From: Tautonia plasticadhaerens
GTDB lineage: Bacteria; Planctomycetota; Planctomycetia; Isosphaerales; Isosphaeraceae
NCBI RefSeq assembly: GCF_007752535.1
Contig: NZ_CP036426.1
Location: 372,001 to 436,000, forward strand
Direction: 5' to 3'
Length of the DNA stretch: 64,000 bases
In this document: piece after piece, positions 48,486 to 57,411 of the stretch
How the letters are laid out: each line of letters opens with the position of its first letter
How positions within the stretch are numbered: position 1 is the first letter of the stretch
Notes under the pieces: model-generated
What the model was told of the DNA's origin: nothing
The model's input: only the letters and a program-made list of their open reading frames with translations
Database searches by the model: none
Made by a program: the position numbers and the translations under genes

Positions 48486-49619
48486 TCAGCGTCCGGAGGC
48501 CGGGGTGATGCGGTAGAGGTGGACCCCATAGCCCTCGAACCGGTCCTGCCAGGAGCCGCCCGGGGCCTCGATCGTGCGATCCTCGCCGAGGACCTCGACC
48601 AGGGCGTCACCCAGGTCGGGGATGCGGTAGGTGGCCGTCGTCTCGCCGTCCCGCATGGCGACGGAGAGGACGTAGGTGACGCCGTCGAGCCGACGGACCG
48701 CCGAGTCGACCGGGACCCCCTCGTCCGAGGATTCGACCCGGGCCAGGTCGGGGCGGTCGGGGGAGCGGAGCACCGGGGCCAACTCCTGGATCCGCCGGTT
48801 GATCGAGGCGACCTCCCGGGCGATGGCGGGCTCGGCGAGCAGGCCGGCCTCGATGAACCGGGGCTCGAACTGGTGGCAGAAGTAGATGAGCCCGTCGGCG
48901 CCGTGGATCAGGGCCATCCAGGCCTCGGCCCGGACGTCGAGCGGGTCGGGGGTGTGGTCGGGGTTGCTGATCCGGGTCGTCTCGATGCAGCACCAGACGG
49001 GCTTCTCGTCCCGGGTCCAGGAGACGAGGCGGTCGACGCCCCGGGGGACGTACCAGAGGTTGCCGGCGACGGCCTCGCGGTCGTGGCAGGCGGGGTAGAT
49101 GTCGAAGGAGGCGATGTCGCACCCTTCGAGGTACTCCGGGTAGTCCTCCGGGTGGTTGGTGCGGACCCCCCGGCCGACCCAGCCGTCCCAGGCGACCCCC
49201 TGGCCGAGGTTCAGGAGGACGGGCCGCGTCGGGTCGGCTTGCTTCATGGCCCGGTAGTCCTCGACGATCGACGCGGGGGGGACCGGGGGGCCGTAGCCCT
49301 CGCCGTCGGGCAGGGACTGGGCGTTGTCCGGCTCGTCGTCGTGCATCCAGGCCGTGATCGTCGGGCGGTCCTTGAAGCGGAGCGAGCGTTCCGACTGGCC
49401 GACGATCGCCTTCATGCCGGCCTCGTCGAGTTTGTCCAGCTGCTCCTCGGTCGGCCCCCGATAGAGGGCGACATAGGTGTTGATGCCGATCTCCCGGTAG
49501 CGTCCCGCGTTGTCGGGGGACTGGAGCCAGACGGCGATCGGGAAGGGCTCCTCGGCCCGGGAAGCGGTCGTCGCCGACGGCAGGAGGAGGAGGGCGAGGG
49601 CGAGGGCTCGTCGGGTCAT
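48486..49619 (-). CDS. Secreted TIM-barrel protein, glycoside hydrolase-like
   Basis: The 377-residue protein has a signal peptide (about 1-22, TTASRAEE) and strands typical of a beta/alpha barrel: FPIAVWLQSPDNAGRYREIGINTYVALY, ITAWMHDDEPDNAQ, CDIASFDIYP, PVWCCIETT and GADGLIYFCHQFEP. Acidic residues at strand ends (DDEPDN, IETT) are in positions used by retaining glycosidases, but I cannot assign a GH family. Its start overlaps the stop of the YfhO-type gene by 4 nt (ATGA), so the two form a translationally coupled pair. Confidence 0.75.
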   Translation of the reverse strand: MTRRALALALLLLPSATTASRAEEPFPIAVWLQSPDNAGRYREIGINTYVALYRGPTEEQLDKLDEAGMKAIVGQSERSLRFKDRPTITAWMHDDEPDNAQSLPDGEGYGPPVPPASIVEDYRAMKQADPTRPVLLNLGQGVAWDGWVGRGVRTNHPEDYPEYLEGCDIASFDIYPACHDREAVAGNLWYVPRGVDRLVSWTRDEKPVWCCIETTRISNPDHTPDPLDVRAEAWMALIHGADGLIYFCHQFEPRFIEAGLLAEPAIAREVASINRRIQELAPVLRSPDRPDLARVESSDEGVPVDSAVRRLDGVTYVLSVAMRDGETTATYRIPDLGDALVEVLGEDRTIEAPGGSWQDRFEGYGVHLYRITPASGR

Positions 49620-52618
49620 GGTCGGTGGCTCGGGGGGGGAGGTGGGGAGCCCCGGCCGATCGTCGGGCGGGAGGCCGACCAGCCGAGCAGGCCCAGGGAG
49701 GCCACCAGGCCGATCGCCGAGCCGATGAGGCCGAGGCGGAAGGAATCGGGCTCGTACGTGTAGACGAGCTCGTGGGTCCCGGATCCGACGGCGGCGCCGC
49801 GCATCATGTGGTTGGTGCGGATGATCGGGGCGGGTTCGCCATCGATGGTCAGCCGCCAGCCGGGGTAGTAGGTGTCGGCCAGCACGACCACGCCCGGGCG
49901 GTCCAGCGAAGCCCGCAGCGCGACGCGGTGCGGCCGGTGATCCACCACCTCGACGCGCTCCGAGGCCGACGGCGGGCCGCCGGGGACGAATCCCCGGAGG
50001 ATGTCCGGGGCTTCGGGGTCGACCTCGGCCCAGGCGATCCGGGTGAGGTCATAGGCGTTCAGCTTCGGGTCCTCCCAGAACAGGTCGCCCGGGCCGGGGT
50101 AGAGCAGCTCGATCGTCCGGCCCACCCGGTCCTCCCGGTCCAGGCCCTCGATCGGCTCGACCGGCCGGACCTCGTGGACGACCCAGGCCCGGGGGAAGGC
50201 GTCCTCGTTGCGGAGGATCTGGAAGTCCTCCTCCAGGATGAGCCGCTGCCGCCCCTCGTCGCTCATCGAATCCAGGGCGTCGGGATCGGGGTAAATTGGC
50301 GTGGTGTCGGGCAGGAACGAGGCGTAGCCCCGAAACTCGTCCTCCCAGTCGGGATACCGGGGCACGACGAAGTATCGGGAATTCCAGAGGTCGAACCCGC
50401 GTCGGGGGAAGATGACGGCGTCCATGCCCGGCTCCGCGTAGGGGAGCACCCGGGCGGCCTCGGCCCTCAGCCGGCGCTGGAAGGGGGCGAAGAAGAACAT
50501 GATGTCATAGAGCTCGGCCGTCCCCTCGGTGTGCGTGTACTCGACGCCCGAGAGCAGCCCGTACTTCGGCTGGATCGTGGCCCGCTCCCACCGGATCAGC
50601 TCGTCGACGCGGTCGGGGTCGCGTTCGAGGCGCCAGGAGGGCGGGGTCCAGGTGGGCATCCGGTGGATCCGGTAGGGGCCGTCGGCGGGGTCCTCGGCCT
50701 CGGCCTCGGCGATCAGCTCCAGGGCCCTCGGCGTCTCGCCCTCGTCGAGCAGGCGCTGGGGGACGGTGAGGATGAACCGGCCGTTGGCGACGGCGAGGTC
50801 GGCCGTCAGCAGGACCAGCGCGGCACAGGAGGCCAGCCCCGGCCGCCTCGGCGTCAGGCGGGCGAGGACGATCATCGCGGCCATGATCGCGGCGGCGTGG
50901 AGCAGGGCCCGGGTGGTCTCGAACCGGGCGCCTTCGACGTGGATCGGGCCGAAGGTCCCCCCCTGCCGGGTCATCGGGCTGGACCGGACGAAGGCGTCGA
51001 ACCGCCCCGAGTTGGCCGCCAGCAGGGCGACGGAGACCAGGGTGATCGCCAGGATCGCCCCGGCCGTGACCGTCGCCGGGCGTGCCCGCCCGGCGGCGAG
51101 GCGGTCCCAGCCGAAGCCGGCCAGCCCGGCGATGCCGAGCGCGGCGAAGGTCATGAACTTGGCCGGGTAGCGGAACGAGCCGAAGCCCGGCAAGCCCGCC
51201 GAGAGCAGCCAGTAGAGGCCGCCGTCGCCGTCCCGGAGCTCCCCGTCGAGCCGGACCGGGCCGGTCATCGACGGGTCGTGCGGCCCGAGGGTCTCGGCCA
51301 GCTCGGGGACGAACCGGGCGTACCAGAGCGGGCTGGAGTACATCCCCAGCCCCGCCAGCACGCCGATCAGCGCCACCGCCGCCAGCAGCCCCCGGCCCGG
51401 CGGCCCCCCCCGGAGGCCGAAGCCGGCGATCGCCAGCACGATCACCGGGCCCCCCAGGTACAGCGAGGGCACCCAGACCTTCTGCGACCCGTACGGCGGC
51501 AGGGTGTAGAGCCAGGTCGACTCGACCCCGAAGCTCACACCGAAGACGTTCGGCCAGAGCAACTCCAGCAGGCGATACGGCTCGACGCTGAAGGCGTAGA
51601 TCTCGTGCGAGCCCTCCTGCGCCGCCCGGCTCGACAGGCCGTTGAACTCGACCGACGGCAGCAGCTGGGCCGCCGAGAGCAGACCGGCCACGACGGCCGA
51701 GCCGATCAGCGGGGCCAGCGTCCCCATCCGCGCCCGGCCCCGGGGCGAGTGCCGCCAGGCCACCGCCACCAGCACGGCGAGGACCGCCCAGGCGGCGAGC
51801 AAGGCCTTGGAGGCATACGGCGTCCAGGGGAAGACGGGCATCGGCCGGGTCTGGGTGGGCTCCGGTCGGAGGCCCGGCAGCCAGGCCCCGGCGGCGATCG
51901 TCAGGCCGACCCAGGCGGCCAGGCCGAGCACGATCACGGTGGTGACCAGCAGCGGTCGCCTCCTGCTCGGCGTCCCCACCCTCTCCCGATCGCCGGCGAT
52001 CGCCACGGCGTATCCGGCGGCGATCAGGCCGACGACATACGTGGCCTGGGGATCCCCGCCCAGGATCTGCATCGCCAGCACGGCGGCCAGCTCGACAATC
52101 GCCCGACGCCGCCTCAGCCGCACCAGCCGGTCGACGGCCAGCAGGCCCAGGGGCATCCAGGCCGCACCGACGAGGAAGATGATGTTGCAGTACTGGAACA
52201 GGACCGGCACGCCGAAGCCGTAGCCGAGCGCGGCGATCATCGCCCCGGCCCGGCTCACCCGCCAGTGCCGCATCAGGGCGAACATCGCCCCGACCGCCAG
52301 CAGGACGTGGGCCACGATGTAGAGGCGGGCCCCCCAGGCGTAGGGGACCCCGGCGTAGAGGAGCTTCCCGGGGTAGAGGGCCGCCGAGGTCGGCTGGCCC
52401 AGCAGTGGCATCCCGCCGTTCTCCCAGGGGTTCCAGAGCGGCACCCGGCCGGCGGCCCACTCGTCCTGGACGACCTTGTAGAGCGGGTAATAGAAGTGGC
52501 CGGCGTCCCGGAAGGCGAATTGCTCCCCCCGGAAGAGGGCCGTCCCGAAGCAGTGCAGGAACAGGGCCGCCAGGCATCCCAGCCCGAGCGCCGTCGCGAG
52601 CAATCGGCGAGACTTCAT
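49616..52618 (-). CDS. YfhO family membrane protein
   Basis: From the ATG at 52618 the protein is 1000 residues; an upstream ATG at 52633 is also possible. It has a dozen or so membrane helices and the YfhO/GtrB-like opening: FRDAGHFYYPLYKVVQDEW...PLWNPWENGGMPLLGQPTSAALYPGKLLY. A large extracytoplasmic region follows, and a last helix pair is at the C-terminus (GLIGSAIGLVASLGLLGW). In Firmicutes YfhO is needed for glycosylation of lipoteichoic acid, so a lipid-linked sugar transferase is plausible; in planctomycetes the substrate is unknown. It is coupled to the secreted TIM-barrel gene downstream. Confidence 0.9.
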   Translation of the reverse strand: MKSRRLLATALGLGCLAALFLHCFGTALFRGEQFAFRDAGHFYYPLYKVVQDEWAAGRVPLWNPWENGGMPLLGQPTSAALYPGKLLYAGVPYAWGARLYIVAHVLLAVGAMFALMRHWRVSRAGAMIAALGYGFGVPVLFQYCNIIFLVGAAWMPLGLLAVDRLVRLRRRRAIVELAAVLAMQILGGDPQATYVVGLIAAGYAVAIAGDRERVGTPSRRRPLLVTTVIVLGLAAWVGLTIAAGAWLPGLRPEPTQTRPMPVFPWTPYASKALLAAWAVLAVLVAVAWRHSPRGRARMGTLAPLIGSAVVAGLLSAAQLLPSVEFNGLSSRAAQEGSHEIYAFSVEPYRLLELLWPNVFGVSFGVESTWLYTLPPYGSQKVWVPSLYLGGPVIVLAIAGFGLRGGPPGRGLLAAVALIGVLAGLGMYSSPLWYARFVPELAETLGPHDPSMTGPVRLDGELRDGDGGLYWLLSAGLPGFGSFRYPAKFMTFAALGIAGLAGFGWDRLAAGRARPATVTAGAILAITLVSVALLAANSGRFDAFVRSSPMTRQGGTFGPIHVEGARFETTRALLHAAAIMAAMIVLARLTPRRPGLASCAALVLLTADLAVANGRFILTVPQRLLDEGETPRALELIAEAEAEDPADGPYRIHRMPTWTPPSWRLERDPDRVDELIRWERATIQPKYGLLSGVEYTHTEGTAELYDIMFFFAPFQRRLRAEAARVLPYAEPGMDAVIFPRRGFDLWNSRYFVVPRYPDWEDEFRGYASFLPDTTPIYPDPDALDSMSDEGRQRLILEEDFQILRNEDAFPRAWVVHEVRPVEPIEGLDREDRVGRTIELLYPGPGDLFWEDPKLNAYDLTRIAWAEVDPEAPDILRGFVPGGPPSASERVEVVDHRPHRVALRASLDRPGVVVLADTYYPGWRLTIDGEPAPIIRTNHMMRGAAVGSGTHELVYTYEPDSFRLGLIGSAIGLVASLGLLGWSASRPTIGRGSPPPPPSHRP

Positions 52619-52811
52619 GAATACCGCGAGCACCCCGCGGGCCGATCGCCTCGGGTTGGGTCCCCTCGCCTCCGGCGCGACGTGGTGCGGGGATCAAGGC
52701 GGCGACGACGGGCCAGCGGACCCCATTCTCGCCGGTTTTGCCGGGAGGGGCAAATTCCCTGGCCGGATTCCCGGGGCCGGGGCCGGAACGATCCCCCGGC
52801 CGGGCCGTTCG

Positions 52812-53003
52812 TCAGTCCCCGGGGGTGCGTTCTTCGACGGCCGGGAAGTGCTCGGGGTCGGTCCGGGGGTTGAGGTCCCGGTCGCCGATGCGGTCGTCCG
52901 AGGCCCGGGTCCTGCCTTCGGGCGTCGGAGGGAGGCCGGCACTTCGGCCGCATCCGAGGGCGGCCAGGGCGATCAAGGTCGAGGCGATCAGCAGTCGGGC
53001 CAT
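52812..53003 (-). CDS. Small lipoprotein, 63 residues
   Basis: The short gene starts at an ATG (53003) with GGGGGAAC upstream and encodes a typical lipoprotein signal (MARLLIASTLIALAALGC, modified C18) followed by 45 polar residues rich in Arg, Asp and Pro. It is divergent from the thioesterase gene. The mature part has no recognisable fold; role unknown. Confidence 0.7.
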   Translation of the reverse strand: MARLLIASTLIALAALGCGRSAGLPPTPEGRTRASDDRIGDRDLNPRTDPEHFPAVEERTPGD

Positions 53004-53211
53004 GGTGCGTTCCCCCGGGTCGTTGGAGCCGGTCGATTGGGTCGGTCGGGGACCGTCGAACTGGCGGCCCGACGGCGATCGGGCCTCAGGCCATCGGGCC
53101 TCAAGGGCTTGCAAACGGGAGGCCCGCCCGGTCCGTTTCCGGATCGGACCGCGCTCGTGGTATGCTGGGCCTCGGCCGAGGCCCGCCGAATGTCCCCCGC
53201 CGGAGCTGACG

Positions 53212-53622
53212 ATGAAGACGACCCCCCGGGCCGGGATGACCGGAGAGGAGCGGATCACCGTCGACGAGTCGAACCGGATCGTCTTCGCCGACGACCGGAT
53301 GCCCCCCGTGCTGGCCACCCCCTGGCTGGTCGCCTACCTGGAGTACGCCGCCCGGGGGGCGATCGCCCCCTGCCTGGAGGAGCACGAGCGCTCCGTCGGC
53401 ACGTTCATCGAGGTCGAGCACCTCGCCCCGGCGCCCGAGGGGGCGGAGGTCTCCTGCCGGGCCCGGGTGATCCTCGTCGACGGCCCGGTGGTGACCTTCC
53501 AGGTCGAGGCGAGGGACGCGGTCGAGGTCCTGGCCAAGGGGATCCACCGCCGGAGGGTGATCGACGTGGACCGCTTCGCCCGCCGGCTGGCCCGGAAGCG
53601 GGCGAGGCTCGCCGGCGGCTGA
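53212..53622 (+). CDS. FlK-like hotdog-fold thioesterase
   Basis: The 136-residue protein has a single hotdog domain. Residues T36, E44 and H70 have exactly the spacing (8 and 26) of the catalytic T42, E50 and H76 of fluoroacetyl-CoA thioesterase FlK, within LATPWLVAYLEYAARGAI and GTFIEVEHLAPAP. Most relatives act on small acyl-CoA thioesters or are uncharacterised; fluoroacetyl-CoA specificity should not be assumed, since the FlK lid residues cannot be judged here. A TATGCT element at 53161-53166 may be the -10. Confidence 0.85.
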   Translation: MKTTPRAGMTGEERITVDESNRIVFADDRMPPVLATPWLVAYLEYAARGAIAPCLEEHERSVGTFIEVEHLAPAPEGAEVSCRARVILVDGPVVTFQVEARDAVEVLAKGIHRRRVIDVDRFARRLARKRARLAGG

Positions 53623-53730
53623 ACCCGACGTGAGGGCTCGCCGCGGTCTGGCTCGCCGCATACAAGAATGGCGAGCGGGAGCCACGCCGCCCAGGCGCGC
53701 CCGTGACGACGAAGGCGAGTCCATCCCGTG

Positions 53731-54225
53731 ATGAGGCCCAACCGCATCGCCCCGGGGCCGGGGCAGGAGTCCGTCTGGGACTACCCCAGGCCCCCTCGGA
53801 TCGAGCCGTCCACCCGACGGATCCGCGTGGTCTTCAACGGCGAGGTCATCGCCGAGACGACCCGGGCCCTCCGGATCCTGGAGACGAGCCACCCGCCGGT
53901 CTTCGCCGTCCCCCCGGAGGACGTCCGGGCGGAATTCCTCCGGGGCTCTCGACGGACCACCGGCTGCGAGTGGAAGGGCCGGGCCCGTTATCACAGCATC
54001 GAAGTCGGCGGGCGTCGCGCCGAGGACGCCGCCTGGAGCTACCCGGAGCCGGTCCGGGCCTTCGAGCCGATCCGGGACTACCTCTGCTTCTACCCGGAGC
54101 GGGTCGGTGCCTGCTTCGTCGACGAGGAGGTGGTGACCCCCCAGGAGGGCGGCTTCTACGGCGGCTGGATCACCGGGGAGCTGGTCGGCCCGTTCAAGGG
54201 GGCGTCGGGCACCTGGGGCTGGTGA
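53731..54225 (+). CDS. DUF427 domain protein
   Basis: The 164-residue protein matches the DUF427 pattern: RIRVVFNGEVIAETTRALRILETSHPPVFAVPPEDV near the start, then CEWKGRARYHSIEVGG, AAWSYPEP and DYLCFYPERVGACFVDEE. The fold is a small beta structure of unknown function, widespread in bacteria and fungi. A GTG directly before the ATG (53728) could also be used. It follows the thioesterase by 108 nt on the same strand. Confidence 0.92.
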   Translation: MRPNRIAPGPGQESVWDYPRPPRIEPSTRRIRVVFNGEVIAETTRALRILETSHPPVFAVPPEDVRAEFLRGSRRTTGCEWKGRARYHSIEVGGRRAEDAAWSYPEPVRAFEPIRDYLCFYPERVGACFVDEEVVTPQEGGFYGGWITGELVGPFKGASGTWGW

Positions 54226-54378
54226 TCCGGGCCGCGTCGGGTCCGGGAGGCGCCGGTCGTCCGGCCCGGTGCGGCCGGGGCGGAGCGTCCCGGCCTCGAT
54301 CCCTGGCGGCGATCGGCCCGATGATTGCAGTGGGGACCGACCCGGACGATCCCGCTTCCCGAGCCGAGGGACGAGGCG

Positions 54379-54564
54379 ATGGACCACCCCCGACCCCCCC
54401 GACCGGACCCGCCCGGCCGTCCACGATCCGACGCCTCCCACTCGACCGGTTGCCGCCCCGCCTGCCCGGCCTGCGGCGGCTCACTGGTGGAGGTGAAGGC
54501 GAAGCTCGTGTGCTCCCGGTGCCGGACGATCATCGAGACCTGCTGCGAGGGCGGACCCGGCTGA
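54379..54564 (+). CDS. Small zinc-ribbon protein, 61 residues
   Basis: The ORF starting at the ATG at 54379 encodes a proline-rich N-terminus and a zinc ribbon with C29-x2-C32 and C45-x2-C48, ending in the conserved ETCCEGG segment (C55, C56). The pattern CPACGGSLVEVKAKLVCSRC plus ETCCEGG recurs as a small conserved planctomycete protein of unknown function. It lies between the DUF427 gene and another small gene on the same strand. An ATG at 54325 is in frame, but codon bias before 54379 is weak. Confidence 0.7.
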   Translation: MDHPRPPRPDPPGRPRSDASHSTGCRPACPACGGSLVEVKAKLVCSRCRTIIETCCEGGPG

Positions 54565-54693
54565 CCGGGACAAGCGACCGGCCCTCCAATCCCGGAGTCC
54601 TCGAGGTTTTCCGGGAATCTCGGGTGATGTGCGGCGAATAGGTCTCGATTGCGGATCTGCCGCCGACGCGAGGACTTGACCGAGGGCCCGAGC

Positions 54694-55062
54694 ATGCTCG
54701 CCATCCCGTTCTCCTGCACCGACTGGTCGTCGTTCCACGAGATCCGGGGCCTGATCCGGCTGGAGGACGAGGCCCTCGTCCTGGAATACCGGATCTCGCA
54801 CTGGGGATGCTTCCCCAAGGCGAAGGTGAGGGAGTCGCACGTCCCGAGGGAGCTGATCGTCGGGGCGGGCTTCAAGCGGGGGTGGTTGGGCAGCGTCCTG
54901 ACGATCCAGACCGGATCGCTGAGGGCCTGGGAGGACTTCCCTGGCGCCGTCGACGGCCGGGCCCGGCTCTCGATCGGCCGGGAGGACCGGGAGTTGGCCC
55001 GGGAGCTGGCGGCGCTGGTCTGCCCGGGCAAGACGGCCCATCCGGTCGACGAGTTCGCCTGA
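54694..55062 (+). CDS. Hypothetical protein, 122 residues
   Basis: From the ATG at 54694 the product is 122 residues, soluble, with several beta strands (EIRGLIRLEDEALVLEYRISHWG, RELIVGAGFKRGWLGSVLTIQT) and a C-terminal helix (REDRELARELAALV). The strand pattern is like a PH-domain-type barrel but too short to be sure. It precedes nadE by 112 nt. Confidence 0.65.
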   Translation: MLAIPFSCTDWSSFHEIRGLIRLEDEALVLEYRISHWGCFPKAKVRESHVPRELIVGAGFKRGWLGSVLTIQTGSLRAWEDFPGAVDGRARLSIGREDRELARELAALVCPGKTAHPVDEFA

Positions 55063-55174
55063 GCCGCCCGGATCCGATCGGTGCCGGCTGGGCCGGGGGG
55101 GCGGCTCGTCCTACACTTGGCAGGGACGGGCCAGGCGGCCCTCGATCGCTCGCCCAGCCAGGGAGGCATCCGCC

Positions 55175-57241
55175 GTGATCGGTCGGCATCAGGCACACGT
55201 CGCGGTCGCGTCGCTGAACCAGACGGTCGGCGACTGGGAGGGGAACGACCGCCGGATCCGGGAGGTCGTCGCGGCGGCCCGGGACGAGGGGGTCCGACTG
55301 CTCTGCCTGCCGGAGATGTGCATCCCCGGCTACAGCCTGGGAGACCGCCTCCAGCGCTCCGGGACGATGGAGCGTTCCTGGGGCCGCCTCGTCGCCCTCG
55401 CCGACGCGACCGGCGGGATCGCCGTCGCCGTCGGCCTGCCGGTGCTGTTCGAGGGGGTCATCTACAACGCGATGGCCATGCTGGCCGACGGCAAGCTCAT
55501 CGGCCTCGCCGCCAAGGAGAACCTGGCGACCGGCGACGTGGAGTACGAGAACCGCTACTTCAACCCCTGGCCCCACGGCCGGAGGGTCGAGCTGCGGGGC
55601 CCCGACGGCACCGTCGCCCCCCTGGGCACCCAGATGTTCGACCTGCCCGGCCTGGGGGTCGCCGCCTTCGAGATCTGCGAGGACGCCTGGCGGGGGATCC
55701 GCCCCGGCTCGTTGTACGCCCTGGCCGGGGCCGAGATCCTGCTGAACCCGTCGGCCTCCTGGTTCAGCATCGGCAAGCACCGGATGAGGCGTCGGCTGGT
55801 CCGCCAGATCAGCCTGGAGGACCACTGCGTCTACCTCTATGCCTCGCTGCTGGGGTGCGACGCGACCCGGTTGATCTACGACGGCAGCCTGTTCGTCGCC
55901 AACAACGGCCGGATCGAGGCGGAAGGGCGCCGGTTCGTCTTCGACCGGGAATGGGAGCTGGTGCACCGGGTCGTCGACCTCGGGGAGATCCGCCACGTCC
56001 GCATGGAAGAGGGCTCCTGGCGGGGACAGCTGGCCCGTAATTACGGCGGGGAGTTCGGCGAGGTGCCGCCGACGGTCCGCCTGGAGGGGGCCTTCGGCAC
56101 CGACCAGGCCGCCCCCCCTCCCCCGCCCTACTACCTCCCCCCCGAGCCGGAGCACCCGGACCCCTCGATCCGGTACCTGGAGGACTCGGTCTTCTCCGGC
56201 CGACCGATCGGCGAGTCGGACCTGAACCACCTGGAGTTGGAGCTGGCCCTGAGCCTGGCGATGCGGGACTACGTGGCCAAGACGGGCGTCCCCTCGTGCT
56301 GCCTGGCCCTCTCGGGAGGCCGGGACAGCGCGATGGTCGCCCTGCTCGTCAACCGGATGTACCGCTATAGCAACCCGGGGATGTCCGTCGAGGAGGTCCG
56401 GGACCTCGTCTCCCGGAAGTTCCTCTGCGCCTACCTCGCCACCGAGAACTCCGGGGAGGCCACCCGGGCCGCCGCCCGGGCCGTGGCCGGGGAGGTCGGC
56501 GCGAGGTACTTCGAGGGGGGGATCCAGGAGGCGCTCGACTCCTGCGAGGAGACGGTCTCCCGGCTCACCGGCGAGCCCCTCTCCTGGGACAACCCGAGGC
56601 ACGACCTGACCTTGCAGAACATCCAGGCCCGCCTGCGGGGCACCCTGATCTGGACCGTCGCCAACCTGCACGGGTCGCTGCTGCTGGTCACCAGCAACAA
56701 GAGCGAGGCGGCCGTCGGCTACACGACCATGGACGGCGACAGCTCCGGGGGCCTGGCGCCCATCGCCGACGTGCCCAAGAGCCTGGTGAAGCTGTATCTC
56801 TCCTGGGCGACCGGGTTCCACGGCCTCAAGGGCTTCGAGCTGATCAACGTCATGGAGGCCACCGCCGAGCTGCGGCCCCCCGGCCAGTCGCAGACCGACG
56901 AGGCCGACCTGATGCCCTTCCCCGTGCTCGACCAGCTCATGTACGCCTTCGTCCAGCTCGCGCTGGACCCGGTCGAGATCTTCCGCCGCCTCTGGCCGGC
57001 GCTGCGGGACCACTACGGCGGGGATGCCCGCGCCTTCGCCGCCCACGTCCGCAAGTTCGTCCGCCTGTTCTGCATCGCCCAGTGGAAGCGGGAGCGGTTC
57101 GCCATCAGCTTCCGGGTGACCGCCTTCGACCTCGACCCCAAGACCGGCTTCCGCTTCCCCCCCGTCCAGGCCCCGTTCACCGAGGAACTCGACGAGCTCG
57201 ACCGCTTCGTCGACCGCCTGGGTCCCGGGGCGGGCGTCTGA
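55175..57241 (+). CDS. nadE: Glutamine-dependent NAD+ synthase
   Basis: The 688-residue protein has an N-terminal nitrilase-type glutaminase domain with the Glu-Lys-Cys triad E47, K114 and C168 (LPEMC, AAKENL, EICED), and a C-terminal synthetase domain with the PP-loop SGGRDS at 379-384, TSNKSE and GDSSGGLAPIADVPK. It makes NAD+ from deamido-NAD+, ATP and glutamine (or ammonia) in the cytosol, the last step of NAD synthesis. The start is GTG with GGGAGG about 8 nt upstream; TACACT at 55112-55117 may be the -10. The length fits the glutamine-dependent form. Confidence 0.95.
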   Translation: MIGRHQAHVAVASLNQTVGDWEGNDRRIREVVAAARDEGVRLLCLPEMCIPGYSLGDRLQRSGTMERSWGRLVALADATGGIAVAVGLPVLFEGVIYNAMAMLADGKLIGLAAKENLATGDVEYENRYFNPWPHGRRVELRGPDGTVAPLGTQMFDLPGLGVAAFEICEDAWRGIRPGSLYALAGAEILLNPSASWFSIGKHRMRRRLVRQISLEDHCVYLYASLLGCDATRLIYDGSLFVANNGRIEAEGRRFVFDREWELVHRVVDLGEIRHVRMEEGSWRGQLARNYGGEFGEVPPTVRLEGAFGTDQAAPPPPPYYLPPEPEHPDPSIRYLEDSVFSGRPIGESDLNHLELELALSLAMRDYVAKTGVPSCCLALSGGRDSAMVALLVNRMYRYSNPGMSVEEVRDLVSRKFLCAYLATENSGEATRAAARAVAGEVGARYFEGGIQEALDSCEETVSRLTGEPLSWDNPRHDLTLQNIQARLRGTLIWTVANLHGSLLLVTSNKSEAAVGYTTMDGDSSGGLAPIADVPKSLVKLYLSWATGFHGLKGFELINVMEATAELRPPGQSQTDEADLMPFPVLDQLMYAFVQLALDPVEIFRRLWPALRDHYGGDARAFAAHVRKFVRLFCIAQWKRERFAISFRVTAFDLDPKTGFRFPPVQAPFTEELDELDRFVDRLGPGAGV

Positions 57242-57290
57242 CGCCCCCCCGGCGACCGGCCCGACACGAGGCGGATCGGCCATCGTTTCC

Positions 57291-57319
57291 TTGCGTCGGG
57301 CGAAACAATGCTATATAAA
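57291..57319 (+). promoter_or_regulatory. Candidate promoter of the large hybrid kinase gene
   Basis: TTGCGT (57291-57296) and TATAAA (57314-57319) are separated by 17 nt in a short AT-rich patch, 93 nt before the start at 57412. Confidence 0.4.
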
Positions 57320-57411
57320 GTGGAGTCGAGCGAATTCTGGCGTGATAGGCGTTGATTGCCTATTCGGGTCCCCGGCCCTGCTGGCCGGGGAGTCCGAGGA
57401 GCATCCTGGTG

